A stretch of DNA of 56,399 nucleotides from an uncultured Clostridia bacterium (GTDB lineage: Bacteria > Bacillota > Clostridia > Oscillospirales > Ruminococcaceae). Under the pieces are notes generated by a model. The model had not been told where the DNA came from, ran no database searches, and saw only the letters and a program-made list of their open reading frames with translations. Shown in pieces: positions 17,879 through 26,912 of the stretch (the stretch's first letter is position 1; each line of letters starts with the position of its first letter). The stretch is from assembly GCA_944385925.1 (NCBI GenBank), contig CALWZE010000009.1:1-56399 (forward strand). The letters are read 5' to 3'. A program made the position numbers and the translations under genes.

Positions 17879-18795
17879 ATGCGCTTGAAACACTGCTGGA
17901 AACCACATTGCGCACCTTGCCGCCCGTTTTGCTTGCCGGCATGGGTGGTATGCTTGCGAACCGCATCGGCATCCTCAACCTCGGCCTCGAGGGTATGATG
18001 CTGACGGGCTCTTTTGTCGGCGTCATCGCCAGCTATTATACGGGGTCCGCCTACGGCGCGCTTTTGATCGCAGGTCTTGCAAGCGCGCTCGTCGCCCTGA
18101 TTTTTTCGCTGTTCACCATCCGCTTTAAAGCGAACCCCACCGTGGTGGGCGTTGCGGTCAACATGTTGATTGCGGGACTCTCCACCTATTTCCTCAGCGT
18201 ACTGTTCGGCGTTCGCGGTTCCTTCTCGGACAGCAATATCGTTGGCTTGCCCAAGATCGCGCTGCCCGGGATCAGTGAAATTCCGGTTCTGCGCGCTTTC
18301 AACAACCAGAACCTGACCGTCTGGCTTGCGCTGCTCTTTGTCATCCTGCTGCACTATGTTTTTTACCACACCTCTCTCGGACTGCGCATCCGCGCGACCG
18401 GGCAGTTCCCGATGGCGGTCACTACCGCTGGCGTCAACGTCAAGGCGCTGCAATACGGCGCGCTGGTTTTCGGCGGCTTTCTCTGCGGTCTTGGCGGTGC
18501 ACATCTGTCGCTCGGACAGCTGACTCTGTTCACCGAAGACATGACCAGCGGACGCGGATTTATTGCGCTCGCGGCGGCTATTTTCGGAAAGAATACACCG
18601 GTCGGCACCCTGATCGGCGCGCTGCTGTTCAGCTTTACGGACGGCGTCACCCGCCGCATCCAGACGTCCGGTTTCCCCTCCATGCTTATCGACATGATCC
18701 CTTATATCGTCACCGTCGTCACCCTTTGGATCGTCGAGATGCATGCGCTGTCCCGGCGCAAAAAAATGCTGACGGGACGCGCTTCGCGCAAATAA
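17875..18795 (+). CDS. ABC transporter permease of the BMP/nucleoside-type system (YufQ-like)
   Basis: A 306-residue membrane protein with the typical motif NRIGILNLGLEGMMLTGSF near residue 24 and multiple hydrophobic helices. It forms the second half of the permease. Its ATG overlaps the stop of the preceding permease gene, so the pair is translationally coupled. It is the last gene of the operon, and a hairpin at 18851-18882 follows. Confidence 0.92.
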   Translation: MNALETLLETTLRTLPPVLLAGMGGMLANRIGILNLGLEGMMLTGSFVGVIASYYTGSAYGALLIAGLASALVALIFSLFTIRFKANPTVVGVAVNMLIAGLSTYFLSVLFGVRGSFSDSNIVGLPKIALPGISEIPVLRAFNNQNLTVWLALLFVILLHYVFYHTSLGLRIRATGQFPMAVTTAGVNVKALQYGALVFGGFLCGLGGAHLSLGQLTLFTEDMTSGRGFIALAAAIFGKNTPVGTLIGALLFSFTDGVTRRIQTSGFPSMLIDMIPYIVTVVTLWIVEMHALSRRKKMLTGRASRK

Positions 18796-18850
18796 TTTGT
18801 TTTTGATTTTCATATTTACCTGATTTCCTTTTGTCCAACCCCAAAAAGCA

Positions 18851-18882
18851 GGCCCTGCGCATGTTTTTTCATGCGCAGGGCC
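18851..18882. terminator. Bidirectional hairpin terminator
   Basis: Positions 18851-18862 and 18871-18882 form a perfect 12-bp stem. An A run lies on the left and T-rich bases follow on the right, so it can serve the plus-strand importer operon and the convergent minus-strand XRE gene. Confidence 0.65.
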
Positions 18883-19065
18883 CGCTTATTTCGATCGGCA
18901 ATTCAGGAAATCGCCTCGACCTTTTTTAATCAATCCGGCTTTCATATCAAATCCGGAAACCGGCCGCGTCCGGCCGCTATACGCCTTATTCCTGCTTCTT
19001 TATTTGCGAAACCCTTCATTACAATGGGATTAACTAGGGTCCGCCAAATCCATATTCGCTATCAT

Positions 19066-19689
19066 TTATCGCTTTCCTTTTTTGCAGATTCTGTAGATCG
19101 TGGCTGCTGCGAGGAGCGCAACAAAAGCCCAAAAAGCGAGCGCTAAAACGATCTGTATGGAAAAACCCCGGGCATAAAAAGCCGGACGAAAAACCGCGAA
19201 TATCCAGACCCCGGTAAAATAAGGCGCCAGAATCATGAACAGCAGCACTGTGACCCAACCGATCACCAAATCGGCTGATTTACTGACCAGCAAGCAGACC
19301 GCGCCGCAAAATAGAACGTAGAACCCCACTGCGAGCAAGCCTGCATTAAAAATCCATCCAAGAATAACGCACAGAAGTCCTGCGGCAAGAAAAATAAATC
19401 CGATGACCTTCTGCGTCCCAATGACCGCTGATTTTTTCGCCTGTACCGGCACTTGCGCAGCTTCTTTTTCCTTTGGCAGGTTTTCCTGCTGCGTATCGTC
19501 TTTGACAAGTTCATCCAATGTAACGCCGAAAACTTGGCTCAGCTGAATCAATCTTTCCAATTCCGGCACGCTGGCGTCGGTTTCCCATTTGGAAATCGAC
19601 TGGCGAGAAACGTTTATTTTTTCTGCCAGCTCGCCCTGTGACATCCGGCTCCTGATCCTTAGCCCGGCTATCCTTTCTCCCAATGACAT
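19066..19689 (-). CDS. XRE family helix-turn-helix regulator with C-terminal membrane helices
   Basis: A 207-residue protein. Residues 1-65 are a Cro/CI-type HTH (MSQGELAEKINVSRQSISKW), then a Lys/Glu/Gln-rich linker, then three or four hydrophobic segments. The start at 19689 follows a clear GGAGG site; the longer upstream frame is rejected. Many Firmicutes carry such membrane-anchored HTH proteins as stress or surfactant-response regulators. It stands alone between two plus-strand operons. Targets are unknown. Confidence 0.85.
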   Translation of the reverse strand: MSLGERIAGLRIRSRMSQGELAEKINVSRQSISKWETDASVPELERLIQLSQVFGVTLDELVKDDTQQENLPKEKEAAQVPVQAKKSAVIGTQKVIGFIFLAAGLLCVILGWIFNAGLLAVGFYVLFCGAVCLLVSKSADLVIGWVTVLLFMILAPYFTGVWIFAVFRPAFYARGFSIQIVLALAFWAFVALLAAATIYRICKKGKR

Positions 19690-20051
19690 TGATCTGCCTC
19701 CTTTCTGGGTTCCATCATAACAAGACCTTTTGAAAAAGTCGACCAACCCTGCTTTATTTGAAGCAACCGGCGGTTGCATTTCAAAATTTTTCTTCTTGCA
19801 GACACATCCCGGAGCCGCGGTGCGTTTGCCCGCATTTATTTTTGCGGTCCCGGCGCCCACGCAATTGACGGTATAACGTTACCTGTTTTTGTTCCCTGCG
19901 CTTTCCGCGAAGCGCTGTAAGGTCGTTTGCCGGAACGACCGGTTATTTTTTGAAAAAAAAGAAAAATCTCCACATTTTAACTGTTTTCTCCCTCGTGCTG
20001 TCTCGTCTTTCAACGTAAAATTGAAAAAAAGGTAATATGAGGTGAGCAGCA
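19690..20051. other. Intergenic region between XRE gene and M20 gene
   Basis: This 362-base region contains the divergent promoters. A short stem with a T-rich 3' side (GGTCGTT at 19921-19927, AACGACC at 19934-19940, T run at 19946-19951) looks like a plus-strand terminator or attenuator. No gene is supported. Confidence 0.5.
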
Positions 20052-21374
20052 ATGAATCAGGCAGTCAAAAACTGGTTTGATCAGAATAGTCATCTGCTGG
20101 ATGAAGCGGCTGACAAGATTTTTTCCTATTCCGAACTTGCCGGCAACGAACATCGCTCGGCAAAAGCGCTGTGCGACCTGCTTGCAGCCGACGGTTTTGA
20201 GATCAAGATGGGGATCGGAAACCTGCCGACCGCTTTCTCAGCGACCTGGGGCAGCGGATCGCCGCGCATTGGATTTCTTGCGGAATACGACGCACTGCCG
20301 GGACTCGGCCCGTCTTTGGATGAAAGCGTGACCTTCAACGCGGACAACAGCGCGCACGGCTGCGGACACAACCTGCTCGGCACCGGATGCGTGGGCGCCG
20401 CGCTCGCGGTCAAGGCCGCCATGCAGCAGCAGAATCTTCCCGGCACGCTGATCGTATTCGGATGCCCGGAGGAAGAAACCGGCACCGGAAAAACGCGGAT
20501 GGCGGACGCGGGCTGCTTCGACGGGATCGACGTGGCGGTTGCATGGCACCCGGACAAATACAACATCGTGCAGGAAAAAGTCTACGCTTCCATGAAGATG
20601 ATCGACTTTGAGTTTTTCGGCGTCGCTTCCCATGCCGGCGGCATGCCCGAGATGGGACGCAGCGCAATGGACGCCTGCGAACTGCTGAATATCGGCGAAA
20701 ACTATCTGCGCGAACATGTGGACAAGGGCGTAACGATGCACTGGGCCTATCTCGTTGTGGGCGACAAGCCCAACGTCGTCCCGCCCTATGCCAAGATCCG
20801 CCACTGTGTACGCGGCACCAACGCAAAAATGGTCGCGGAAACGGCCGAGCGTCTGCTGGACGTCGCGCGCGGCGCGGCCCTGATGACCGGCACCCAGATG
20901 AAATACAACATCTGGATGGACGTCAAGGATCAGTTTATCAACAAGACCCTCAACCGGGTTTATTTCGACGCTTTCAAGCAGGTCGAACCGCCCGTTTACA
21001 CCCAGGAAGAGCTGGATTACGCCAACAAGATGGACGGCTACAACGGCTTTGCGCCAATCGACGAGCCGATGAGCACCGTGCTTGAGCCCTTCCGCGGCAC
21101 CGGCGAGGACGAGCTGTATGACGGCGGCTCCTCCGACGTAATTTCGGTTTCGCGGCTTGCCCCAACGGTGACCGTCCGCACTGCCTGCGTCGCAAAGCGC
21201 ATCCCCTTCCACCACTGGACCTATGCGGCGCTGTGCAATATGTCCATCGGCCACAAGGGTATGAAATACGCTTCTCAGGTCATGGCGCTCGGCACGCTGG
21301 CACTGCTTGAAAACCCGCAGCTCATTGAGCAGGCAAAATCCGAGTTCAAGGAAATCTGCGCGCAGCGTATGTAA
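20052..21374 (+). CDS. M20 family metallo-amidohydrolase (AbgB/aminobenzoyl-glutamate hydrolase-like)
   Basis: A 440-residue protein of the M20 amidohydrolase group. Motifs include AEYDALPGLG near residue 77, NSAHGCGHN near 98 (metal-binding Asp/His side), FGCPEEETGTGKT near 139 (catalytic Glu) and FFGVASHAGG near 196, which is the start of the dimerisation domain. Such enzymes release amino acids or acyl groups from N-acyl compounds. A GAGGTGA site precedes the start. The gene lies just before a sensor kinase/regulator pair and an amino-acid-type importer, which suggests it processes the compound imported by that system. Confidence 0.87.
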   Translation: MNQAVKNWFDQNSHLLDEAADKIFSYSELAGNEHRSAKALCDLLAADGFEIKMGIGNLPTAFSATWGSGSPRIGFLAEYDALPGLGPSLDESVTFNADNSAHGCGHNLLGTGCVGAALAVKAAMQQQNLPGTLIVFGCPEEETGTGKTRMADAGCFDGIDVAVAWHPDKYNIVQEKVYASMKMIDFEFFGVASHAGGMPEMGRSAMDACELLNIGENYLREHVDKGVTMHWAYLVVGDKPNVVPPYAKIRHCVRGTNAKMVAETAERLLDVARGAALMTGTQMKYNIWMDVKDQFINKTLNRVYFDAFKQVEPPVYTQEELDYANKMDGYNGFAPIDEPMSTVLEPFRGTGEDELYDGGSSDVISVSRLAPTVTVRTACVAKRIPFHHWTYAALCNMSIGHKGMKYASQVMALGTLALLENPQLIEQAKSEFKEICAQRM

Positions 21375-21588
21375 AGACCACTTTCAAGCTGTTCGCCTGA
21401 CGGCGGACAGCTTTTTTATAACTGCACAAATAAAAACGGCCGGATATGGGACAAAAAGCTTCGGTTTCGCAAGCCGCCGCGAAAAGAAAAGTCTTTGGAT
21501 AAACCGTCCGCGCCCGGCGTTGATTCCTTTTTTCAGGATTACAAACAGCGCCGGTCCGCGCGGCGAAACACCGCTTTACAGAATACAA

Positions 21589-21603
21589 AAACGTATACTA
21601 AAA
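21589..21603. promoter_or_regulatory. GTATAC-centred motif upstream of the YesM gene
   Basis: The stretch AAAACGTATACTAAA repeats the motif found before the dehydrogenase/FCD regulator operon (AAAACGTATACAAAA, around 12339). It lies about 45 bases before the kinase start. Possible operator; regulator unproven. Confidence 0.35.
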
Positions 21604-21646
21604 TAAAGGCATAATCTGTTTCTGAAAGATCAGAGGGGGCGGCGCG

Positions 21647-23356
21647 ATGTATAAAAAGCTTTTGATTTCCAATCTGCTTTTGATTCTGGTAATTGTCTGC
21701 ATCCTGTTTTTCGGCACCACAAATCTGGTTCGGAATATTGTCGCTGCTGAAAACGAAAATCTGCGGCAGACGGTCGTCGACGTAGGTTTTTCCCAGCTGA
21801 GCAAGTACTTTCAAAATATGCAGAGCATCCTGCTTGAGGGATGTGTGGACGACACTCTGCAGGAGGTGCTGCAGGACTTTTCTTCCCGGCCGGACAAAAT
21901 GACCGATCCCGCCGTTTGCAGCTCGCTGCAAAACGCGCTGCGCAAACTTGTCCGGGGCACCGACTGTATCCGCGCCGAAGTGCTGCCGATTGTAGACGGC
22001 GAGCTTTACCGGTACGATTCATCCGCAATGGCCTATATTGCGGCGCCTGATCAGGCAAGACAGGCGGTCGTGTCCAAATCCGCGGACGGCGGCTATGCCT
22101 GGGTCATCGAAACCACCGCAGGAGAACAGTATCTGCGTGCGGCGCACCTCATTTACGACATGCGGGACTGGTCTACGCCGCTCGGCGTCATCGTTGTGGA
22201 CGCGAACAGCAATTTATTGCTGCCTTATCTTCGCTCTATTGCCGTCGACACCACCGATTCGGTCTTTCTGCTGGATGCGGACAATAATCAGCTGCTGCCG
22301 ACCAGCAATTACTTTTCCCTGCCCGAATCCCTGTGCCAAACCAGCTCACCCGCAGCCTGGACCGACGAGAATCTGAATTATTATTTCGTGGAGATCATCC
22401 CGGAATGCGGCTGGAAACTGGTCGGCGTGCTCGGGCAGTCCTCTTTGCTGCGCAGCTGGGAAAACGCACAGCGGTCGCTCGCGCTGCTTACGCTGACCGC
22501 GCTTGTTTCGGTTGCGTTTCTGATCAATTTTCTCACCCGCTCAGCCACCCGCCCGATCATGAAGCTTGCCGATCACATGCGGCAAACCCAGGACAAGCCC
22601 GGTCTATTCTCTCCTCTGCAGCCGGACGGGCATGTCAGCAAGGAAATCCTTGTGCTTTACAACAGCTTTAATGAAATGCAAAAGCGGCAAAACAGCCTGG
22701 TTGAAGAGATTTATGTCGCGAGAATCGAAGAACAAAAAGCACAGATGCGCGCGCTGATGGCCCAAATCAATCCGCATTTTCTCTATAACACGCTGGATTC
22801 CATCAACTGGATGGCCATGAAGTACCGCGCGCAGGACATACAGCGCATGGTGTCCTCCCTCGCCACCATGCTGCGCCATTCCCTGAACAAGGGAAACGAC
22901 TATATTTCCTTAAAAAACGAGCTGGATCAGGTGCGCAGCTATATTCAGATTCAGCAGATGCGTTTTCGCGACTGGTTTCAGATCGAATTTGACGTGTCGC
23001 CCGATCTGCTCGACGTGACCGTCATCAAGCTGATTTTACAGCCGCTTGTGGAAAACGCGATCACACACGGCTTTGAACGGGGTCAGAAAGCTTTGCTGCG
23101 CATAGAGGCGAAACGGCAGGGGGACGACCTGGTGATCCGTGTCTGCAACAACGGACATCCCATCGATCTTCAAAAGGTATACAGGGTCATGAACGGACAG
23201 GAGGAATCCGAAAACGGATCAGGATACGGATTGCGCAACGTAAATACGCGGCTTATCCGCCACTACGGAGATCAGTACGGCATCACATTTGCTTCCGAGG
23301 ACGGCTGGACGGTCGCCTCGATAAAAATTCCGATGGAAAAGGAAGAGAGGCTGTAA
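21647..23356 (+). CDS. YesM-type sensor histidine kinase
   Basis: A 569-residue kinase: membrane helix at about 5-27, a large extracytoplasmic sensor domain to about 275, a second helix at about 280-300, HAMP, then a His-kinase domain with QINPHFLYNTLDSINWM near 374 (phospho-acceptor His) and an HATPase domain (N-box PLVENAITHGF, glycine box GSGYGLRNV). This is the LytS/YesM class. It starts behind AGAGGGGG. Its stop is two bases before the regulator start, so the pair forms one operon. YesM/YesN pairs normally control a nearby ABC importer; here that is the Liv-type system at 24.6-29.4 kb. Confidence 0.93.
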   Translation: MYKKLLISNLLLILVIVCILFFGTTNLVRNIVAAENENLRQTVVDVGFSQLSKYFQNMQSILLEGCVDDTLQEVLQDFSSRPDKMTDPAVCSSLQNALRKLVRGTDCIRAEVLPIVDGELYRYDSSAMAYIAAPDQARQAVVSKSADGGYAWVIETTAGEQYLRAAHLIYDMRDWSTPLGVIVVDANSNLLLPYLRSIAVDTTDSVFLLDADNNQLLPTSNYFSLPESLCQTSSPAAWTDENLNYYFVEIIPECGWKLVGVLGQSSLLRSWENAQRSLALLTLTALVSVAFLINFLTRSATRPIMKLADHMRQTQDKPGLFSPLQPDGHVSKEILVLYNSFNEMQKRQNSLVEEIYVARIEEQKAQMRALMAQINPHFLYNTLDSINWMAMKYRAQDIQRMVSSLATMLRHSLNKGNDYISLKNELDQVRSYIQIQQMRFRDWFQIEFDVSPDLLDVTVIKLILQPLVENAITHGFERGQKALLRIEAKRQGDDLVIRVCNNGHPIDLQKVYRVMNGQEESENGSGYGLRNVNTRLIRHYGDQYGITFASEDGWTVASIKIPMEKEERL

Positions 23357-23358
23357 AA

Positions 23359-24462
23359 ATGGAAAAACTCAGGGTTGTCGTCGCGGACGACGAGGATATT
23401 ATCCGGGAGGGCATGTGCAATTATATCCCCTGGGAAGAACTGGGATACCAGCTTGTCGGCGACGCATACGACGGTCAGCTTCTGATGGAAATGCTTGCGA
23501 GCACCCCCATGGACGTCCTGATTACCGATATTCAGATGCCCAAGGCGACCGGTCTGGAGGTTATTGAGGAGATCAATGTCAGAAAGCTGGACATTACGGT
23601 CGTTCTGGTGACCGGCTACGATGAATTCGATTATGCCAAACGCGCCATTCACTCCAGGATCGTCTTTGACTATCTGGTCAAACCGATCGATTTGAGCGAA
23701 TTCACCGAGCTGCTGCGCCGGCTGCACGAGGAGATCTGCGAGCGAAGAAGACGGCTGCAGCTGCCGCTGCTGGATCAGCGGGAGATGGCCAAACTGCACG
23801 AAGAAGAGGCTGAGGTGCTGGAAGAAAAGGTCCAGAAAATCATGATCTGTGTTTCCCACGGTGAAAAGCAGGACGCGCTGGCCGCCTTCGAGCGTTTCTG
23901 GGAAACGCTTGAGAATCATCAATACGAAGAAAATCTGGTCCGCAGGGTCTGCCTTGAACTGGCTTTCAAACTCAGGTGGGCGCTGATCCACCGGGGCATG
24001 TCCGGCGTGCGCTGGTGCTTTGATCTGGGCGATCCGCTGTGTTCGATCGCCGACTGCCCCGACAGTAAGACACTGCGCACCTACCTTGTCGGCCTGATCA
24101 GCTGCTTTTGCGACGCCGTTGCCCCCACCGACTTTAAACATATTTCCCCGCTTGTCAAGGCCTGCGCAGACTCCATCCGACAGGAATACTGCAATGCGGA
24201 ATTCTCTTTGCAGGCGCTCGCAGAAAAGATGAATGTCAGCGCCAATTATCTGTCGACCTGTTTCAAAAAGGAAATGGGGGTGGGATTTTTGCGGTATGTA
24301 AACGGGCTGCGCATCATGAAGGCGCAGGAGCTGCTTGCCGACGTCCGGCTGCGCACCTATGAAATCGCCAACATGGTCGGCATCGAGGACCAGCGCTACT
24401 TTTCCAGGCTGTTTAAAGAGCAAACCGGCCTGAGCCCTTCGGAATATCGCGCCATGCTTTAA
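23359..24462 (+). CDS. YesN-type AraC-family response regulator
   Basis: A 367-residue regulator with a receiver domain (VVVADDEDIIREGM; phospho-acceptor in VLITDIQMP, Asp about 56) and a C-terminal AraC double HTH (FSLQALAEKMNVSANYLSTC and YEIANMVGIEDQRYFSRLF). The middle section of about 120 residues is helical and has no recognised domain. It is the partner of the kinase directly upstream. The nearest downstream target is the importer operon beginning at 24639. Confidence 0.93.
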   Translation: MEKLRVVVADDEDIIREGMCNYIPWEELGYQLVGDAYDGQLLMEMLASTPMDVLITDIQMPKATGLEVIEEINVRKLDITVVLVTGYDEFDYAKRAIHSRIVFDYLVKPIDLSEFTELLRRLHEEICERRRRLQLPLLDQREMAKLHEEEAEVLEEKVQKIMICVSHGEKQDALAAFERFWETLENHQYEENLVRRVCLELAFKLRWALIHRGMSGVRWCFDLGDPLCSIADCPDSKTLRTYLVGLISCFCDAVAPTDFKHISPLVKACADSIRQEYCNAEFSLQALAEKMNVSANYLSTCFKKEMGVGFLRYVNGLRIMKAQELLADVRLRTYEIANMVGIEDQRYFSRLFKEQTGLSPSEYRAML

Positions 24463-24638
24463 TATTCGACCGTTTTCCGGTGAATTCCGACCAAAATTAT
24501 GCCTGAAATCGCTTGAAATATAAGATTTGTACACAAAAAAGAAGTTTCGTCTTCTTGTCGGAGAATTTGCGGAATTTTATACTGAGGGCAGCATTGAAAC
24601 GCTTTCGTGTTTCACAAAAAAGGAAGGAGAAGTCACCA

Positions 24639-25802
24639 ATGAAAAAAGTATTGACAATGCTGTTGGCGCTCGTCCTGATCGTCAGTCTGTTCGCCGGATG
24701 CACCCAGCCGGCCGAAGAGACCTCCGGCGACGGCGACAGCGCGACCGAACCGGTTCGCTTCGGCGTTTCCTATTTCGCGACAGGCACCAACGCGGAAAAC
24801 GGCGAGGTTGCCAAAATCTCCCTTGAGATCGCGCTGGATGAGATCAACGCCGCCGGCGGCATCAACGGCCGTCCGGTTGAACTGGTGTTCATGGACGTCA
24901 AGGGCGACGCCAAGGAGTCCCCGGAAGTAGCCCGCAAGTTCGCGGAGGATGAGAGCATTCTCGCGGTTATTGCCGGCGACAGCAGCGCGGGCGTTATGGC
25001 CGCGGCCCCTGTTTATGAGGACGCCGGTCTGATCCAGCTCGCGAGCAACGCATCCGCAGCAGACTTCCCGCCGATGGGCGACTATCAGTTCTCTCTTGTC
25101 GGACGCTCCTCCGAAGATATTCCGTACGGCGTTAAAAACGTGATCGCGGGACAGCTGGGAGCGAAAACCATCGCCCTGATTTATCAGAACGACGAATGGG
25201 GCAACTCCTATGTCGAGAGCTATGAATCTTCCTGCGCGGAAAACGGCATCGAGATCGTTGCGGCCGAGCCCTACATGGTCGGCGATCAGGACTTTAACGC
25301 CGTTCTTTCCAAGCTCCGCCAGGCCAACCCCGACGTGCTCGCACTCTGCTGCCAGTACGCGGAAGGCTCCCTGATCATGAAACAGATCCGCCAGATGGGC
25401 TGGGACGACGTACAGTGCGTTTGCAGCGGCGGTCTTGTGAACGACATGTTCCTGGATGTCGTCGGTGAGGACGGCGAAGGCGTTATTGGCTGGACAATCT
25501 ATGCTTACAGCGAGGACTATCCGCAGGCCTATGCCTTTGCAGAGGAATACCGCAGCCGTTCGGGCGGAAAAAATCCCAGCAACTGGGGCGGTATGTATGA
25601 TGTGCTCCACATCCTGACCAACGCTGCCATTGACTGCGGCGACAATCTCACCCGCGAGACCCTCCGCGACTCTCTTGCGGCGCAGGATGACTTTGTGACC
25701 ATGATGGGCGGCAACCTGAAGTTCAACGACGACGGTTCGGTGTCCCGTACTTATTATCCGCTGACCATTAAGGACGGCGAGTGGGTAGCTTATAACGGCT
25801 GA
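24639..25802 (+). CDS. Branched-chain amino acid-type ABC transporter substrate-binding lipoprotein
   Basis: A 387-residue lipoprotein; the ATG at 24639 follows AAGGAAGGAG and starts the signal peptide, with the lipobox SLFAGC at residues 16-21. An upstream extension of the frame has no start signals. The mature protein is the LivJ/HAAT type: RFGVSYFATGTNAENGE, EINAAGGINGRPVEL and a conserved YDVLHILTNA near the C-terminus. It delivers substrate to the LivH/LivM permease encoded downstream. Ligand unknown; the neighbouring M20 amidohydrolase hints at an amino acid or a product of amide cleavage. Confidence 0.92.
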   Translation: MKKVLTMLLALVLIVSLFAGCTQPAEETSGDGDSATEPVRFGVSYFATGTNAENGEVAKISLEIALDEINAAGGINGRPVELVFMDVKGDAKESPEVARKFAEDESILAVIAGDSSAGVMAAAPVYEDAGLIQLASNASAADFPPMGDYQFSLVGRSSEDIPYGVKNVIAGQLGAKTIALIYQNDEWGNSYVESYESSCAENGIEIVAAEPYMVGDQDFNAVLSKLRQANPDVLALCCQYAEGSLIMKQIRQMGWDDVQCVCSGGLVNDMFLDVVGEDGEGVIGWTIYAYSEDYPQAYAFAEEYRSRSGGKNPSNWGGMYDVLHILTNAAIDCGDNLTRETLRDSLAAQDDFVTMMGGNLKFNDDGSVSRTYYPLTIKDGEWVAYNG

Positions 25803-25829
25803 TTTTTTCAACCGTCTCCTGTTTCACGA

Positions 25830-25863
25830 AAGGCGGACGCTTCGTGCGCAAGCGTCCGCCTTT
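25830..25863 (+). terminator. Terminator or attenuator after the binding-protein gene
   Basis: Positions 25830-25842 and 25850-25862 form a perfect 13-bp stem followed by TTTT. It lies between the binding-protein gene and the permease genes; read-through would supply lower levels of the membrane parts. Confidence 0.75.
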
Positions 25864-26018
25864 TCCTATGCATTTTCGGACATCTTTCGCAAAAAAGTCC
25901 ACCATAACGTAATTTCATTCCATTGTAAACCAATCGCAGGAATTTTATGCTTTGCTTAGCTGCTTATAAGGAAATATAACTCCTGTGAGACAATAACCAA
26001 CCGGGGGAGGAAAAGCTT

Positions 26019-26912
26019 ATGTATTTTGTCGAACAGCTGATCAACGGACTGTCGCAGGGCGCGATCTACGCGCTGATGGCGATCGGTTTCACCTTGATCG
26101 CTGGAGAAGTCGGACTGGTTTCCTTTACTTACGGCGACACGGTCATGCTCGGCGCGTTCTCCGCTTATTGGGCATGCAGCCTTTTTGCCGAAAACTTCCT
26201 TTTAACCGTCCTGTTCACGATTCTGGTGTCCAGCCTGATGAGCATTGTTCTGCACGCCGTCTGCATGGCGCAGTTTCTGGACGCGCCCAAGCATATTTCC
26301 ATGATCTGCACCATCGGTTTCGGCATTATTCTGAAAAACGCGGTGCAGCTGATCGCGGGCTATGAGGTCAAGGCAATGCCGGAACTGCTTGGCCGCAGTT
26401 ATTTTGAACTCGGCGGCATCCGAATCGGGTATGTCAAACTCTATATCGTCGCAATCGTCATCGTTCTGTGCGCGATTCTGTCCTTCCTTCTCAACCGGAC
26501 AAAGACCGGCGTGCGGCTGCGCGCCGTGAGTCAGGACCGGAAGGCGGCTTCCCTTATCGGCATTGACGTGCAGCGGACAACCCGTCTCGGGAACCTGATC
26601 GGCTGCATGATCGGCGGACTGGCCGGCCTTCTGTACGCCATCTACTACGGCAGCATTCTCCCCACCATGGGCGGCGCCATCAGCATGAAGGCCATGAGCG
26701 CTTCGGTGCTCGGCGGTCTGTGCAACATTCCGGTTGCCGCTTTCGCGGGGCTGCTGCTCGGCATTTTTGAAAACTTCAGCATCGCCCTGTTCCCGCAGGG
26801 ATACCGGGATCTGATCTCTTTCCTGTTCCTGATCCTGGTTCTCGTCTTCAAACCGCATGGATTTGAGTTCCGCTTTAAAAAGCACAGCAGAAAGGAGGCA
26901 GAACATGCTTAA
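26019..26912 (+). CDS. livH: Branched-chain amino acid-type ABC transporter permease LivH
   Basis: A 297-residue membrane protein opening MYFVEQLINGLSQGAIYAL, the standard LivH N-terminus, with about eight hydrophobic helices and the conserved VRLRAVSQDRKAASLIGID cytosolic loop near residue 167. A GGGGGAGG site precedes the start. Together with LivM it forms the membrane channel of the importer. Its last codons overlap the start of the next gene by eight bases. Confidence 0.94.
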   Translation: MYFVEQLINGLSQGAIYALMAIGFTLIAGEVGLVSFTYGDTVMLGAFSAYWACSLFAENFLLTVLFTILVSSLMSIVLHAVCMAQFLDAPKHISMICTIGFGIILKNAVQLIAGYEVKAMPELLGRSYFELGGIRIGYVKLYIVAIVIVLCAILSFLLNRTKTGVRLRAVSQDRKAASLIGIDVQRTTRLGNLIGCMIGGLAGLLYAIYYGSILPTMGGAISMKAMSASVLGGLCNIPVAAFAGLLLGIFENFSIALFPQGYRDLISFLFLILVLVFKPHGFEFRFKKHSRKEAEHA

